Of a DNA stretch of 64,000 bases, positions 1 through 8,394 are shown piece after piece (position 1 is the stretch's first letter; each line of letters opens with the position of its first letter). This DNA comes from Rhodoplanes azumiensis (GTDB taxonomy: Bacteria; Pseudomonadota; Alphaproteobacteria; Rhizobiales; Xanthobacteraceae). The notes under the pieces were generated by a model, which worked only from the letters and a program-made list of their open reading frames with translations, had not been told where the DNA came from and ran no database searches. The stretch spans positions 193,176 through 257,175 of the forward strand of contig NZ_JBHUIW010000004.1 of assembly GCF_042682915.1 (NCBI RefSeq), written 5' to 3'. A program made the translations under genes and the position numbers.

Positions 1-49
1 CCCGGCAGCCCATGCACCGCTTGGTGTCGATCACGCGAACGAGCTTCAT
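1..49 (-). CDS. Ferredoxin-type 4Fe-4S subunit of a molybdoenzyme (5' end only)
   Basis: Only the first 16 codons are inside the window. They read MKLVRVIDTKRCMGCR and run off the left edge. The opening I-D-x-x-R-C-x-G-C is typical of the multi-cluster ferredoxin subunit (DmsB/PsrB/TtrB/ArxB type) that carries electrons to or from a molybdopterin catalytic subunit. An AGAGGAG ribosome site precedes the ATG, which lies 14 bases after the stop of the large molybdoenzyme gene on the same strand. The two are therefore almost certainly one operon and two subunits of one enzyme. A membrane anchor or chaperone would lie further left and cannot be seen. Confidence 0.75.
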   Translation of the reverse strand, partial: MKLVRVIDTKRCMGCR

Positions 50-63
50 GATCGCGGCTCCTC

Positions 64-2718
64 TCAGGCCTTGGTGATGCGGCACTTGGTATCGTTGAAC
101 GAGTTCATTCCGGAAATCTTGTCCGGATGGAGCTCGAGCACGCGGTTCACGGCGATGCCCTTGCGGGCATAGGCCGGGAAGACTGGCAGCTGGTGGCCGT
201 AGTGGTAGGAGATGCCGACCGTGTCGGGCCGGATCCCCTCCGTGAACTTGCAGCGGCCCTTGACCTTCCCGACCCGCGTTTCGATCACCACCTCGTCACC
301 GTCGGCGAGTCCGAGCGTCTTCGCCGCCGTCGTATTGATCAGCACCCGATTCTCCAAAGTGTCCTTGCCGAGCGCGAAGTTCAGGATCGGATTGGTGTTG
401 CTGCACGCCATCTGGTTGCGGTACATGCTCTTGAACGTGATCAGGTAGAACGGCATGTCCGCCGCCTCCCGGTGCGGCGTCGGGAAGGCGTGCTCCTTGC
501 GGGGGATCGGCGAGTAGGCGATCTGGTACTGCGCGACGTCGATGTTCTTGATTCCGTTCTTCTCGACCGTCTGCTTGACCTTCTCGAAGGTGCCGGCCAT
601 GGAGTCGGCGTAGAGCTGCATCTTCGGCTTGCCCGGCCCCTTGTACTTGTCCTCGACGCCGGACATGTAGACACGCTGCGGCGTCTTCCTGGACGCGACG
701 AACCCTTCCTTGACGGCGATGTCGAAGGACTTGCCGCCCGTGGCGTTGAGCCAGATCGTCTCGACCGCCTCGCGCGGGGTGTAGTCGCGGCCCTTCTCGA
801 ATTTGTGGGTCTTCAAGCTCCATCGCTCGTTGAGAGCGTCGACATAGGCGTCGCGGATGCCGAGCCGCTTCGACAACTCCCACAGGATCGTGAAGCCGTC
901 GTGCTGGAGGTTGTAGGGATTGACGATCGGCTGCCGAATGCCGGTGTTGCTGGCGAACGGATGCGATCGCGTCGGCGCGAAGTGCCAGGACTCGAGGAAC
1001 CCGAGGTCCGGCAGCACGATGTCGGACATCCAGGCCGTCTCGGTCATGTGGATCTCGATGGTGACGTTGAACGTCTTCTCCATCGATTTGAACTGCGTCG
1101 TCGTATCGGAGGTCGAGACCGGCCGGTTGGTGGCGTAGAAGATCTGCATCTCCGGCTCGTAGGGCAGACCATAGGCTTTCGGATCCAGCACCGTCAGCGC
1201 GACCTGCTGGCAGACGTCGTGATGGCCGTTGGGGAAGTAGACGCTCTTGGCGAGGTCGACACGCTTGGGCGGATACTCGCAGTAGGCCGGCGCCATGTAG
1301 GCCGGGCTGCGGCCGACCGGCCCGAGAATCATGCCGCCGACCGCGTCCGGATTGCCGATCAGCATCTGCAGGATCAGGCCGGAGCGCCAGTTCTGCACCC
1401 CGAACTCGCGCGCCGTCATGCCGCGCCAGGTGTGGATCATCACCGGTCGGTAGCGGTGGGTGAGATCGCCCACCTTCGTGGTCGTGCCGATGCGGGCCTC
1501 GCGGGCGATCATGCCGGCGAGCTCGCGGATCGTCTCGGCCGGCACACCGGCGATCTCGCCGGCTGCCTCGGGCGTCATCTCGGCGAGGCTCTCGGCGAAC
1601 ACGTCGAACGCCGTCTTCACCGGCTTGCCGTCGACCGTGAAGCTGCCGCGCAGCGTCGGCACGACGCCGGCCTCGAACGGCCTGGCGCTCTTGCTCACCG
1701 TGTCCCACACCAGCGGCTTGTCGCCGGCCCTCAGGATGCGCCCGTCGGGACCGACCAGCTGGGGCGCGTTCGTGTAGGTCACCAGGAAGTCGGTGTCGAT
1801 CTGGTCAGCGTCGATCAGCAGCTTGGACAGCGCGAGCACGATCGCGACGTCTTTGCCGGGCCGCACCGGGATCCACATGTCGGCCTTGGCGCCGACATGC
1901 GAGAGCCGGGGCTCGACCACCACCACCTTCATGCCGCGCTCGCGCGCGTCGGTCACGGCGTGGTCCATCCAGCGCGCGAACTGCTCGGCCTCGAAATAGT
2001 TCGAGCCGAACACCACGAACAGATTGCAGTGCTCGATGTCCGGCAGGAAGCCGTGATAGCCCCAGGTGATGTCGTCGGCGACGTGACGGGCGGATTCGCA
2101 CGTCGTCGTGCGATGGATGATGTTCGGCGTGCCGAAAGCCTTGCCGAAGGCGAGCGGGAATTGGTCGCCGATGAGGTACTTTCCGTGGCCGTGCTGCCAG
2201 ATCAGCTTGGACGGGTTCGTCGCCTTGATCCGCGCCATCCGCTCGGTGATGGTCGTGAACGCCTCCTCCCAGGAGATCTCCACCCACTTCGGATCCTGGT
2301 CGAGTCCCTTCTTCGGGTTGGTGCGCTTGAGCGGCGTCTTGAGCCGGTAGGGATTGTACATCTGGAAGGCGCCGGCGACGCCCTTCGGGCAGATGCCGTG
2401 ATTGTACACGTCGCGGCGCGCCGGATCGGGGCCGATCGAGCGGATCACGCCGCCGACCCTCTGCACCTCGATGCCGCAGAAGTTCACGCAGTGAACGCAG
2501 ATGCTCTTGATGCTCTCCGCCGCGAGCGGCTGGGCGGCAGCGGGCCGCAGCGGTGCGAGCATCGGAAGGGCGCCGGTCGTGGTCGCCAGAGCGGCGAGCG
2601 AGGCGAAGCCCTTGAGCAGATCACGTCGGGAGGCCCCCGCCGACGCGGAGCGGGCCGAGGCATCGGGGGCGCCATCCGTCGCGAAGGTGAGAGTGAGCGG
2701 CGCAGGCGACGCTGTCAT
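64..2718 (-). CDS. Tat-exported molybdopterin oxidoreductase, catalytic subunit (Arx/Arr/Ttr/Psr branch; substrate unknown)
   Basis: This 884-aa protein belongs to the DMSO-reductase superfamily. A long N-terminus carries a twin-arginine signal (SRRDLLKGF) and a hydrophobic stretch, so it is exported folded to the periplasm. Cysteines at about 74, 77, 81 and 110 (CVHCVNFC ... GICPKG) form the [4Fe-4S] site. The Cys in HRTTTCESARH (about 207) is placed to ligate molybdenum. The C-terminal part fits the molydopterin-dinucleotide binding domain. The start at 2718 was preferred because GAGAGG lies about 8 bases upstream; 2724 and 2757 are in frame. The next gene encodes an Fe-S subunit, and the divergent genes encode a PhnD/AioX-like binding protein, a kinase and a regulator. 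That arrangement is known for arsenite oxidase of the Arx type and for tetrathionate reductase. Arsenite, arsenate, antimonate and polythionates all remain possible substrates. Confidence 0.85.
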   Translation of the reverse strand: MTASPAPLTLTFATDGAPDASARSASAGASRRDLLKGFASLAALATTTGALPMLAPLRPAAAQPLAAESIKSICVHCVNFCGIEVQRVGGVIRSIGPDPARRDVYNHGICPKGVAGAFQMYNPYRLKTPLKRTNPKKGLDQDPKWVEISWEEAFTTITERMARIKATNPSKLIWQHGHGKYLIGDQFPLAFGKAFGTPNIIHRTTTCESARHVADDITWGYHGFLPDIEHCNLFVVFGSNYFEAEQFARWMDHAVTDARERGMKVVVVEPRLSHVGAKADMWIPVRPGKDVAIVLALSKLLIDADQIDTDFLVTYTNAPQLVGPDGRILRAGDKPLVWDTVSKSARPFEAGVVPTLRGSFTVDGKPVKTAFDVFAESLAEMTPEAAGEIAGVPAETIRELAGMIAREARIGTTTKVGDLTHRYRPVMIHTWRGMTAREFGVQNWRSGLILQMLIGNPDAVGGMILGPVGRSPAYMAPAYCEYPPKRVDLAKSVYFPNGHHDVCQQVALTVLDPKAYGLPYEPEMQIFYATNRPVSTSDTTTQFKSMEKTFNVTIEIHMTETAWMSDIVLPDLGFLESWHFAPTRSHPFASNTGIRQPIVNPYNLQHDGFTILWELSKRLGIRDAYVDALNERWSLKTHKFEKGRDYTPREAVETIWLNATGGKSFDIAVKEGFVASRKTPQRVYMSGVEDKYKGPGKPKMQLYADSMAGTFEKVKQTVEKNGIKNIDVAQYQIAYSPIPRKEHAFPTPHREAADMPFYLITFKSMYRNQMACSNTNPILNFALGKDTLENRVLINTTAAKTLGLADGDEVVIETRVGKVKGRCKFTEGIRPDTVGISYHYGHQLPVFPAYARKGIAVNRVLELHPDKISGMNSFNDTKCRITKA

Positions 2719-3152
2719 GGGCATATCCTCTCGACGATCCGGCCATGGGCACGGCAAACGGGTTCGCGGGCGCGGCCGAGACCGCGCCGAATGAGCTGTT
2801 CGGATCGGGGGTAAGGTGCGGGATCCGCCTCCGATCGGAGACGGCCTTCAGGGGACGGCCCTCCACGGAAGGATCGCGTCATCGTCTCGCGCGGAGGCAC
2901 GATCCGGATGAGTCGGTCCCGTTCGGTACGGACGGCGGCGATGGCTGCTCATGAAAGGCACGCGGTGGGAACCAGTGCCGCGCAGCATAGGGGTCGCACT
3001 TTCGAACGCCTTGAGAAAACTCAATAAGTCGTTGTTCCAATTTGGTAACGTCGATCGTCGCCAGCCGCCGGAGCGGCACCGGAGCGTAACGCCTCGCCGG
3101 TGCCGTTACGCTCCGGTAACATCCTCGACGCCGCGTTACGCAGGAGGGACAC
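2719..3152. other. Divergent intergenic region between the molybdoenzyme and its sensor operon
   Basis: About 430 bases separate the two divergent start codons and contain no convincing gene. The right third holds two inverted-repeat sites, annotated separately. A third isolated GTAACG half-site lies at 3045-3050. I looked for a sigma-54 promoter (TGGCAC-N5-TTGC type) on both strands and saw none. That agrees with the partner response regulator lacking a sigma-54 activation domain. Confidence 0.5.
3079..3139. promoter_or_regulatory. Two tandem inverted-repeat sites GTAACG-N12-CGTTAC upstream of the sensor operon
   Basis: Site 1 is GTAACG (3086-3091), 12 bases, CGTTAC (3104-3109). Its arms extend to a perfect 13-bp inverted repeat, CCGGAGCGTAACG at 3079-3091 and CGTTACGCTCCGG at 3104-3116. 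Site 2 is GTAACA (3116-3121), 12 bases, CGTTAC (3134-3139). The two sites are 30 bases apart, have identical spacing, and end 14 bases before the binding-protein ATG. They are inferred to be operators for the response regulator encoded two genes downstream. A hairpin in the leader RNA is the alternative. Confidence 0.55.
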
Positions 3153-3983
3153 ATGCGTCGGTTCCTGATCTCGCTGCTCTTCGCGATGCTGTGCGTCGCC
3201 CCCGCGAGCGCCGACCCGCCGATTCGGTTCGGCCTCACGGCGGCGGTCGTGCGAGAGCATCTGGATCTCTATGATCGTCTCGCCGCGTATCTCGGTCGCA
3301 AGGTCGGTCGCACCGTCCAGATCGTCCAGCGCCGCTCCTATCGCGAGGCGATGGAGCTGATCGAGAACGGCGAGCACGACTTCGCCTGGATCTGCAGCCT
3401 GCCTTACGCGAAGTACCGCGACTCGCGGCGCATCGGGCTGCTCGCCGTGCCGGTGTTCCGCGGCGAGCCGCTGTATCGCTCCTATCTGATCGTGCACCGG
3501 TCGAGCCCGGTGAAGAGCATGGCGGAGCTGGAAAAGCGCGTGTTCGCCTACTCGGACCCGGACTCGAATACCGGATACGCGGTGCCGCGCCGACAGATCC
3601 ACCAGCTCGGACGCAATCCCGACAGCTTCTTCCGCCACGCCTTCTTCACCTACGGGCATACCGAGCAGATCGAAGCCGTCGCGGCACGAGTGGCGGACGG
3701 CGCCGCGGTCGACTCCTATGTCTGGGAGTTCCTGGCCCGGCACGGATCGCCGCTGACCAACGACACCCGGATCGTCGCGCAGTCGGAGCCCTACGGCTTT
3801 CCGCCGCTGGTCTATCGGACCGGCGTCGACGCGGCGTTGCGCGACGCGATGGCGAACGCTCTCCTGACCATGGACAGCGACCCCGACGGCCGGCGTCTCC
3901 TGGCCGAGCTGATGCTCGACCGCTTCACCACGCCCGATCCCGCCCTCTACGACGGAGTCGGCCGGAACATCGATCCCCCCTGA
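3153..3983 (+). CDS. Periplasmic phosphonate/oxyanion-binding protein, AioX/ArxX/PhnD-like
   Basis: A 276-aa protein with a clear signal peptide (residues 1-20, ending PASA) followed by a PhnD-type substrate-binding fold. The family binds phosphonates, phosphite or, in the AioX/ArxX branch, arsenite, and passes the signal to a partner histidine kinase. Here the mature protein has one cysteine, about C81 in FAWICSLPY, at the position where PhnD relatives carry their ligand-binding loop. In AioX a conserved Cys is needed for arsenite sensing. A strong GGAGGG ribosome site precedes the ATG. Its stop overlaps the kinase start (TGATG), so the pair is translationally coupled. Sensing is inferred from the context; the ligand is not proven. 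Confidence 0.8.
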   Translation: MRRFLISLLFAMLCVAPASADPPIRFGLTAAVVREHLDLYDRLAAYLGRKVGRTVQIVQRRSYREAMELIENGEHDFAWICSLPYAKYRDSRRIGLLAVPVFRGEPLYRSYLIVHRSSPVKSMAELEKRVFAYSDPDSNTGYAVPRRQIHQLGRNPDSFFRHAFFTYGHTEQIEAVAARVADGAAVDSYVWEFLARHGSPLTNDTRIVAQSEPYGFPPLVYRTGVDAALRDAMANALLTMDSDPDGRRLLAELMLDRFTTPDPALYDGVGRNIDPP

Positions 3984-5437
3984 TGCGCTTCCCGCGGTCC
4001 CCGAGCCTCTCGGTCAAGCTGCCGCTCGTCCTCAGCCTGGTCGTCGCGACCGTGGCGGCGACGATCGGGGCGGCGATGGTCTATCAGGACCGCAGCCGAT
4101 TGCGCGACGAGCTCGAGGGCAAGGCCCTGCTGCTCGCCCGCTCAGTCGCCGTGACGACGCCGGATCTGCTTCTGCGCGGCGACACCTGGACGCTCTACAA
4201 GGTGCTCCGGCAGATCACCCAGGGCACCGAGCGCGATGGCGAGGCGGCGACCGTGGCCGCCATGGTGCTCGATCCGGCGGGCCTCGTGCTGTCGCATCTC
4301 GACCCCGCCGCTTTTCCGATCGGGCTGCCGGCGGCCCCTGAAGGCTCCGCCGAGCATCGTCTGATGCGGATCGCCATCGCCATGGCGGCACCCGGCGTGC
4401 TCGACGGGGACGGCTTCGTCGAGGGCGTCGCGCCGGTCCAGACGAGCGGACGGACCATCGGGATCGTCCGGGTCCAGGTCTCCACACATGAGCTCGATCG
4501 GGCGACACGGAGCGCGGGCTTCACCGTGCTGCTGCTCACGCTCGGCATGACCCTGGTCGGCAGCCTGATCGGAGCGGTCTGGTCGATCCGGGCCGTTCGC
4601 CCGCTGCGCACCTTGGCGCTGTCGATGGAGCGGATCGGTCGCGGCGAGGTGACGTTGCTCCCGGTGTCGCGCCGCGACGAGATCGGCCAGCTCGTCGACA
4701 GCTTCAATCGCATGGCCGTCGAGCTCGACGAGAAGCGTCGGCTGGCGGCGGAGCTCGCCGCGAACGAGAAGGTGATCGCGCTCGGGCGGATCGCCGCCGG
4801 CGTCGCCCACGAGGTCAACAATCCGCTCGCCGGGATGTTGAACTGCCTCAGCACCCTGCGAGCGAAGGCGAACGACCCGGAGCTGGTGGCGAAATATCTG
4901 CCGCTGATCGAGAAGGGGCTGCGGCGCATCGGCGCCTTGGTGAAGGATCTTCTGATCGAGCTGCGCGTCGAGGACGCGCGGGAGCCGGCCGATCCGTCCT
5001 GCCTGGAGGACATCCGCGATCTCGTCGCGGCCGAGATCGATCCGACCCGCATCACGCTCGCCTGGGACAACGGCCTTCAGCCGGGCGACCTCCTGAACCG
5101 GCCCAAGATGCAGCAGGTGCTGCTCAACCTGATGCGCAACGCGGTCGACGCGATGCCGGAGGGCGGCCGCCTGGCGTGCCGGTTCTGGGGCGAGCGGACC
5201 GACCTGTGGTTCGAGGTGACGGACACGGGCCACGGCATCGAGCCGGCGAACCTGCGCCGCATCTTCGACCCGTTCTTCACCAGCCGGCCGAACGGCACCG
5301 GCCTCGGCCTGTGGATCGTGCTTCGGCTCGTCCGCTCGATGGGCGGCAGCATCGACGTCGACAGCGCCCCTGACCGCGGCACCACGTTCCGCATCCGCAT
5401 TCCCCGGGAGACCGACCTTGTCCCGCAGCCAGCCTGA
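3983..5437 (+). CDS. Membrane sensor histidine kinase (AioS/ArxS-like)
   Basis: A 484-aa kinase: a transmembrane helix near residues 12-32, a periplasmic domain of about 140 residues, a second helix near 173-195, a HAMP linker, a HisKA dimerisation domain with the phospho-acceptor His in GVAHEVNNPLAG (about 275), and a C-terminal ATPase domain with N-box (NLMRNAVDAM) and G-boxes (DTGHGIE, GTGLGL). The H-box HEVNNPL is typical of NtrB-like kinases. It shares a TGATG junction with the binding protein upstream and overlaps the regulator gene downstream by 20 bases. The periplasmic domain is the likely docking surface for the binding protein. Confidence 0.88.
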   Translation: MRFPRSPSLSVKLPLVLSLVVATVAATIGAAMVYQDRSRLRDELEGKALLLARSVAVTTPDLLLRGDTWTLYKVLRQITQGTERDGEAATVAAMVLDPAGLVLSHLDPAAFPIGLPAAPEGSAEHRLMRIAIAMAAPGVLDGDGFVEGVAPVQTSGRTIGIVRVQVSTHELDRATRSAGFTVLLLTLGMTLVGSLIGAVWSIRAVRPLRTLALSMERIGRGEVTLLPVSRRDEIGQLVDSFNRMAVELDEKRRLAAELAANEKVIALGRIAAGVAHEVNNPLAGMLNCLSTLRAKANDPELVAKYLPLIEKGLRRIGALVKDLLIELRVEDAREPADPSCLEDIRDLVAAEIDPTRITLAWDNGLQPGDLLNRPKMQQVLLNLMRNAVDAMPEGGRLACRFWGERTDLWFEVTDTGHGIEPANLRRIFDPFFTSRPNGTGLGLWIVLRLVRSMGGSIDVDSAPDRGTTFRIRIPRETDLVPQPA

Positions 5438-5972
5438 TCCTCATCCGATCCTGATCGTCGAGGACGACGAGATCATGCGTGTGTCGCTGGAGGACCGCTT
5501 CCGGCTGGAGGGATTTACGGTCGTCTCGGCGGCGACGATCGACCGGACGCGCCGCGAGCTCGAGCTCGGCCCGAAGCCGTGCCTCGTGATCACCGACGTG
5601 CGGCTGCCCGACGGCAGCGGGGCCGAGATCTTCGAGCTGTGCCGCACCACGCTCCCCGGCGTGCCGGTGGTGGTCATGACGGCGTTCGGATCGGTCGCCG
5701 ACGCGGTGCGCCTGGTGAAGGCCGGCGCGCTCGACTACCTGGAAAAGCCGTTCGATCTCGACGATCTCGTCGATCTCGTGCGTGTCACGGTCCGCAATCC
5801 CGAGCCCGGCGACGACCGCAGCCTGCGGAGCAGCCTGGAGGAGGCGGAGCGCGCCGCCATCGTCGATGCGCTCGCCCGCAACGATTGGGCCGTCACCAAG
5901 ACGGCCCAGGGGCTCGGCATCTCCCGCAAGAGCCTGTGGGAGAAGATGCGCCGCTACCGGATCGAACGCTGA
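5418..5972 (+). CDS. Response regulator: receiver plus Fis-type HTH, no AAA+ domain
   Basis: A 184-aa regulator. Residues 10-125 form a receiver domain with the phospho-acceptor Asp about D60 (VITDVRLPDG), the conserved T (MTAFGS) and K (LEKPFD). Residues 140-184 form a Fis-type helix-turn-helix (NDWAVTKTAQGLGISRKSLWEKM). The sigma-54-interacting AAA+ domain found between these parts in NtrC and AioR-type regulators is absent, so this resembles the short RegA/PrrA/ActR class and should act with a sigma-70-type polymerase. The start is a TTG at 5418 inside the kinase gene, behind GGGAG, which makes its translation dependent on the kinase. The tandem inverted repeats upstream of the operon are candidate targets. 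Confidence 0.85.
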   Translation: MSRSQPDPHPILIVEDDEIMRVSLEDRFRLEGFTVVSAATIDRTRRELELGPKPCLVITDVRLPDGSGAEIFELCRTTLPGVPVVVMTAFGSVADAVRLVKAGALDYLEKPFDLDDLVDLVRVTVRNPEPGDDRSLRSSLEEAERAAIVDALARNDWAVTKTAQGLGISRKSLWEKMRRYRIER

Positions 5973-6186
5973 CGAGCGCAGGCCCGTGGCCGGCGCGATT
6001 CACGCGCCCGCGGCGCACGCCGCCGACGGTCCGGGAGGCCGCTCGGCTCGGCCCCCGACGGCCCCTCTCGACGAGACGCCGCGCCACGCGGTCCCCGAGA
6101 AGCACCGGCGATTGTGACCCACATCAATGCGCTCTCGCGCCGTCGCGGTCCGTTGAGGACGGGAGGGGCCATACGAGGATTCTGCC

Positions 6187-7374
6187 ATGTCGAAGCCCGA
6201 AGTCGTCATCTGCGCGCCCGTTCGCACGGCGATCGGAACTTACAACGGCTCGCTCAAGGCGACGCCGGCGGTGCAATTGGGAGCGACCGTCATCCGGGAG
6301 ACGCTCCGCCGGTCGACGGTCGATCCCGCGAAGATCGAAGGAGTCGTTTTCGGCAACGTCATTCAGGCCGGGAACAAGATGAACCCCGCACGCCAGGCCG
6401 CCGTCGCCGGCGGCGTGCCGGTCGGGGCGCCGGCCATGACCGTGAACCGCGTCTGCGGCTCCGGCGCCCAGGCCATCGCCTCGGTGGCCCAGGACATCTG
6501 GCTCGGGCTCGCCAAGGCCGAGGTCGCCGGCGGAATGGAGAACATGGACACGGCGCCCTACCTGATGACCGGCGCCCGATGGGGCTATCGCATGGGCGAC
6601 GCCCAGATCTACGACGCCATGCTGCGGGACGGCCTCAACGATGCCTTCTCGGATCAGCACGCCGGCTGGCACACGGAGGATCTCGTCGCGAAGTTCGGGA
6701 TCAGCCGGGCCGATCAGGACCGATGGGCGGAACGCTCACAGACGCGGTTCTCCGCGGCCCAGGCCGCCGGCCGGTTCGACGCCGAGATCGTTCCGGTCGA
6801 GATCCGGGGCCGTAAGGGGCCGGAGCAGTTCGCCCGGGACGAGCACAACCGGCCCGACACGACGCTCGAGTCGCTCGCGAAGCTGAAGCCGGCGTTCCGC
6901 AAGGACGGGACGATCACGGCCGGCAATGCGCCGGGTCTCAACACCGGTGCGGCCGCCATGATCGTGGCGGAGCGTGCCTTCGCGGAAGGCGCCGGCCTGA
7001 CGCCGATGGCCCGGCTGGTCGCGTTCGGGCTCGGAGCGGTCGACCCCGGCATGTTCGGTATCGGACCGGTGCCGGCCGTGCGTCAGGCCCTCGACCGCGC
7101 CGGCTGGTCGATTTCCGCGATCGAGCGGATCGAGATCAACGAGGCGTTCACGGCGATCACGCTCGCCGTGCTGCGCGAGCTCGGCCTGGCGGAGGACATC
7201 GTCAATGTCGAAGGCGGCGCGATCGCCCACGGGCACCCGATCGGTGCGACCGGCGCGATCCTGACGACGCGGCTGCTCCATTCCATGAAGCGGGACGGGC
7301 TGAGCCGCGGCATCGTCACGCTGTGCATCGGCGGCGGCCAGGGGATCGCGCTGGCCCTCGAAACGGTGAATTGA
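6187..7374 (+). CDS. Acetyl-CoA acetyltransferase (thiolase)
   Basis: A 395-aa thiolase of normal family length. The nucleophilic Cys is in NRVCGSGAQA (about C89). The C-terminal motifs NEAF, GGAIAHGHPIGATG and the second catalytic Cys in TLCIGGGQG are intact. It would condense or cleave acetyl-CoA/acetoacetyl-CoA in the cytoplasm (acyl-CoA, ketone or PHB metabolism). The gene stands alone, with about 210 bases before it, and has no evident functional link to the oxyanion genes on its left or the arsenic genes on its right. Exact substrate chain length is not readable from the sequence. Confidence 0.88.
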   Translation: MSKPEVVICAPVRTAIGTYNGSLKATPAVQLGATVIRETLRRSTVDPAKIEGVVFGNVIQAGNKMNPARQAAVAGGVPVGAPAMTVNRVCGSGAQAIASVAQDIWLGLAKAEVAGGMENMDTAPYLMTGARWGYRMGDAQIYDAMLRDGLNDAFSDQHAGWHTEDLVAKFGISRADQDRWAERSQTRFSAAQAAGRFDAEIVPVEIRGRKGPEQFARDEHNRPDTTLESLAKLKPAFRKDGTITAGNAPGLNTGAAAMIVAERAFAEGAGLTPMARLVAFGLGAVDPGMFGIGPVPAVRQALDRAGWSISAIERIEINEAFTAITLAVLRELGLAEDIVNVEGGAIAHGHPIGATGAILTTRLLHSMKRDGLSRGIVTLCIGGGQGIALALETVN

Positions 7375-7587
7375 CCCGGCCGAGGCGGTCCGGGCCGGTG
7401 GATCCGGTTCGGACCGTCGATCACTCCGCGTGGGAGCCGGCTTGCAACACCCCGGGCGGCGGCGGACGGCCAGATATCTCGTCCCGCTCCCGGACAGGAG
7501 TCGCACGCGTCGACTATCGACGCACGACGGGGCGCAGCGCGATCGCCATGGGTGGCGCTGCGTCCGACCCTGCGAGGTGGAGATCGG

Positions 7588-8361
7588 TCAATCGGCGTTC
7601 TTCGTGTCGGACAGCCCTGCCGGCCGCTCGACGGACCTCTCGTGGCTGATCGCAATCGCGCTCAGGTCGGTGCCGGCGTCCCTCGACCCGCCGGCTTTTC
7701 GCTCGCTGTACCGGTCGGTCAGGTAGTCCGCGCGGTCGCGCACCAGCAGCGTGAACTTCACCAGCTCCTCCATCACGTCGACGACACGATCGTAGAGGGG
7801 CGACGGTTTCATGCGCCCCGCGTCGTCGAACTCCTGAAACGCCTTCGGCACGGACGACTGGTTGGGAATCGTGATCATCCGCATCCACCGACCGAGAACA
7901 CGGAGCTCATTCACCGTATTGAAGGATTGCGACCCTCCCGAAACCTGCATGACGGCGAGCGTTCGCCCTTGCGTCGGCCGTATCCCGCCCACCTCGAGGG
8001 GCAGCCAATCGATCTGGCTCTTGAAGAGTCCCGTGATCGTCCCGTGCCGTTCGGGCGAGCACCAGACCTGGCCTTCCGACCACATCGACAGCTCGCGCAG
8101 CTCCGCAACCTTCGGATGGCTCGGAGGCACGGTGTCGGGCTGGGGCAGGCCCCGCGGGTCGAACACGCGGGTCTCGGCGCCGAAATGCTTCAGGAGGCGT
8201 TCGGCTTCCAGTGTCAACAAGCGACTGTAGGAGCGCTCGCGCAACGACCCGTAGAGCAGGAGAATTCGCGGAGGGTGCGCCGACACACGTGTCGGCTGAA
8301 GCTTCTGCCAGGACGGCAGGTCGAGGTGCTCGACCGCCGCGCTCGGAAGATCGTCCATCAT
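7588..8361 (-). CDS. arsH: ArsH-type NADPH-dependent FMN oxidoreductase
   Basis: A 257-aa flavodoxin-fold protein. The FMN-binding loop LLLYGSLRERSYSRLL (about residues 34-50) and the segment SPERHGTITGLFKSQIDWLP are signatures of ArsH. Family members reduce quinones and azo dyes and oxidise trivalent methylated or aromatic organoarsenicals, giving resistance to them. It is the last gene of a leftward block with an MFS carrier, arsM and arsR, and that context supports an arsenic role. Two adjacent ATG codons (8361 and 8358) are both possible; AGAAGGGG lies just upstream. Confidence 0.88.
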   Translation of the reverse strand: MMDDLPSAAVEHLDLPSWQKLQPTRVSAHPPRILLLYGSLRERSYSRLLTLEAERLLKHFGAETRVFDPRGLPQPDTVPPSHPKVAELRELSMWSEGQVWCSPERHGTITGLFKSQIDWLPLEVGGIRPTQGRTLAVMQVSGGSQSFNTVNELRVLGRWMRMITIPNQSSVPKAFQEFDDAGRMKPSPLYDRVVDVMEELVKFTLLVRDRADYLTDRYSERKAGGSRDAGTDLSAIAISHERSVERPAGLSDTKNAD

Positions 8362-8394
8362 TCGACCCCTTCTGGTAGTGCTGGAGAGAGAGAT

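Noticed and set aside
64..2718. Firm naming of the molybdoenzyme as ArxA
   Set aside because: The neighbourhood fits, but the same arrangement serves other oxyanions and I could not confirm ArxA-specific residues by eye.
127..2814. An 895-codon open frame on the plus strand
   Set aside because: It is the antisense of the molybdoenzyme gene, has no ribosome site, and is Arg/Asp/His-rich low-complexity sequence, as expected from the complement of a GC-rich gene.
2719..3152. A sigma-54 promoter for the molybdoenzyme operon
   Set aside because: No TGGCAC-N5-TTGC-type sequence is present, and the partner regulator lacks the domain needed to activate one.
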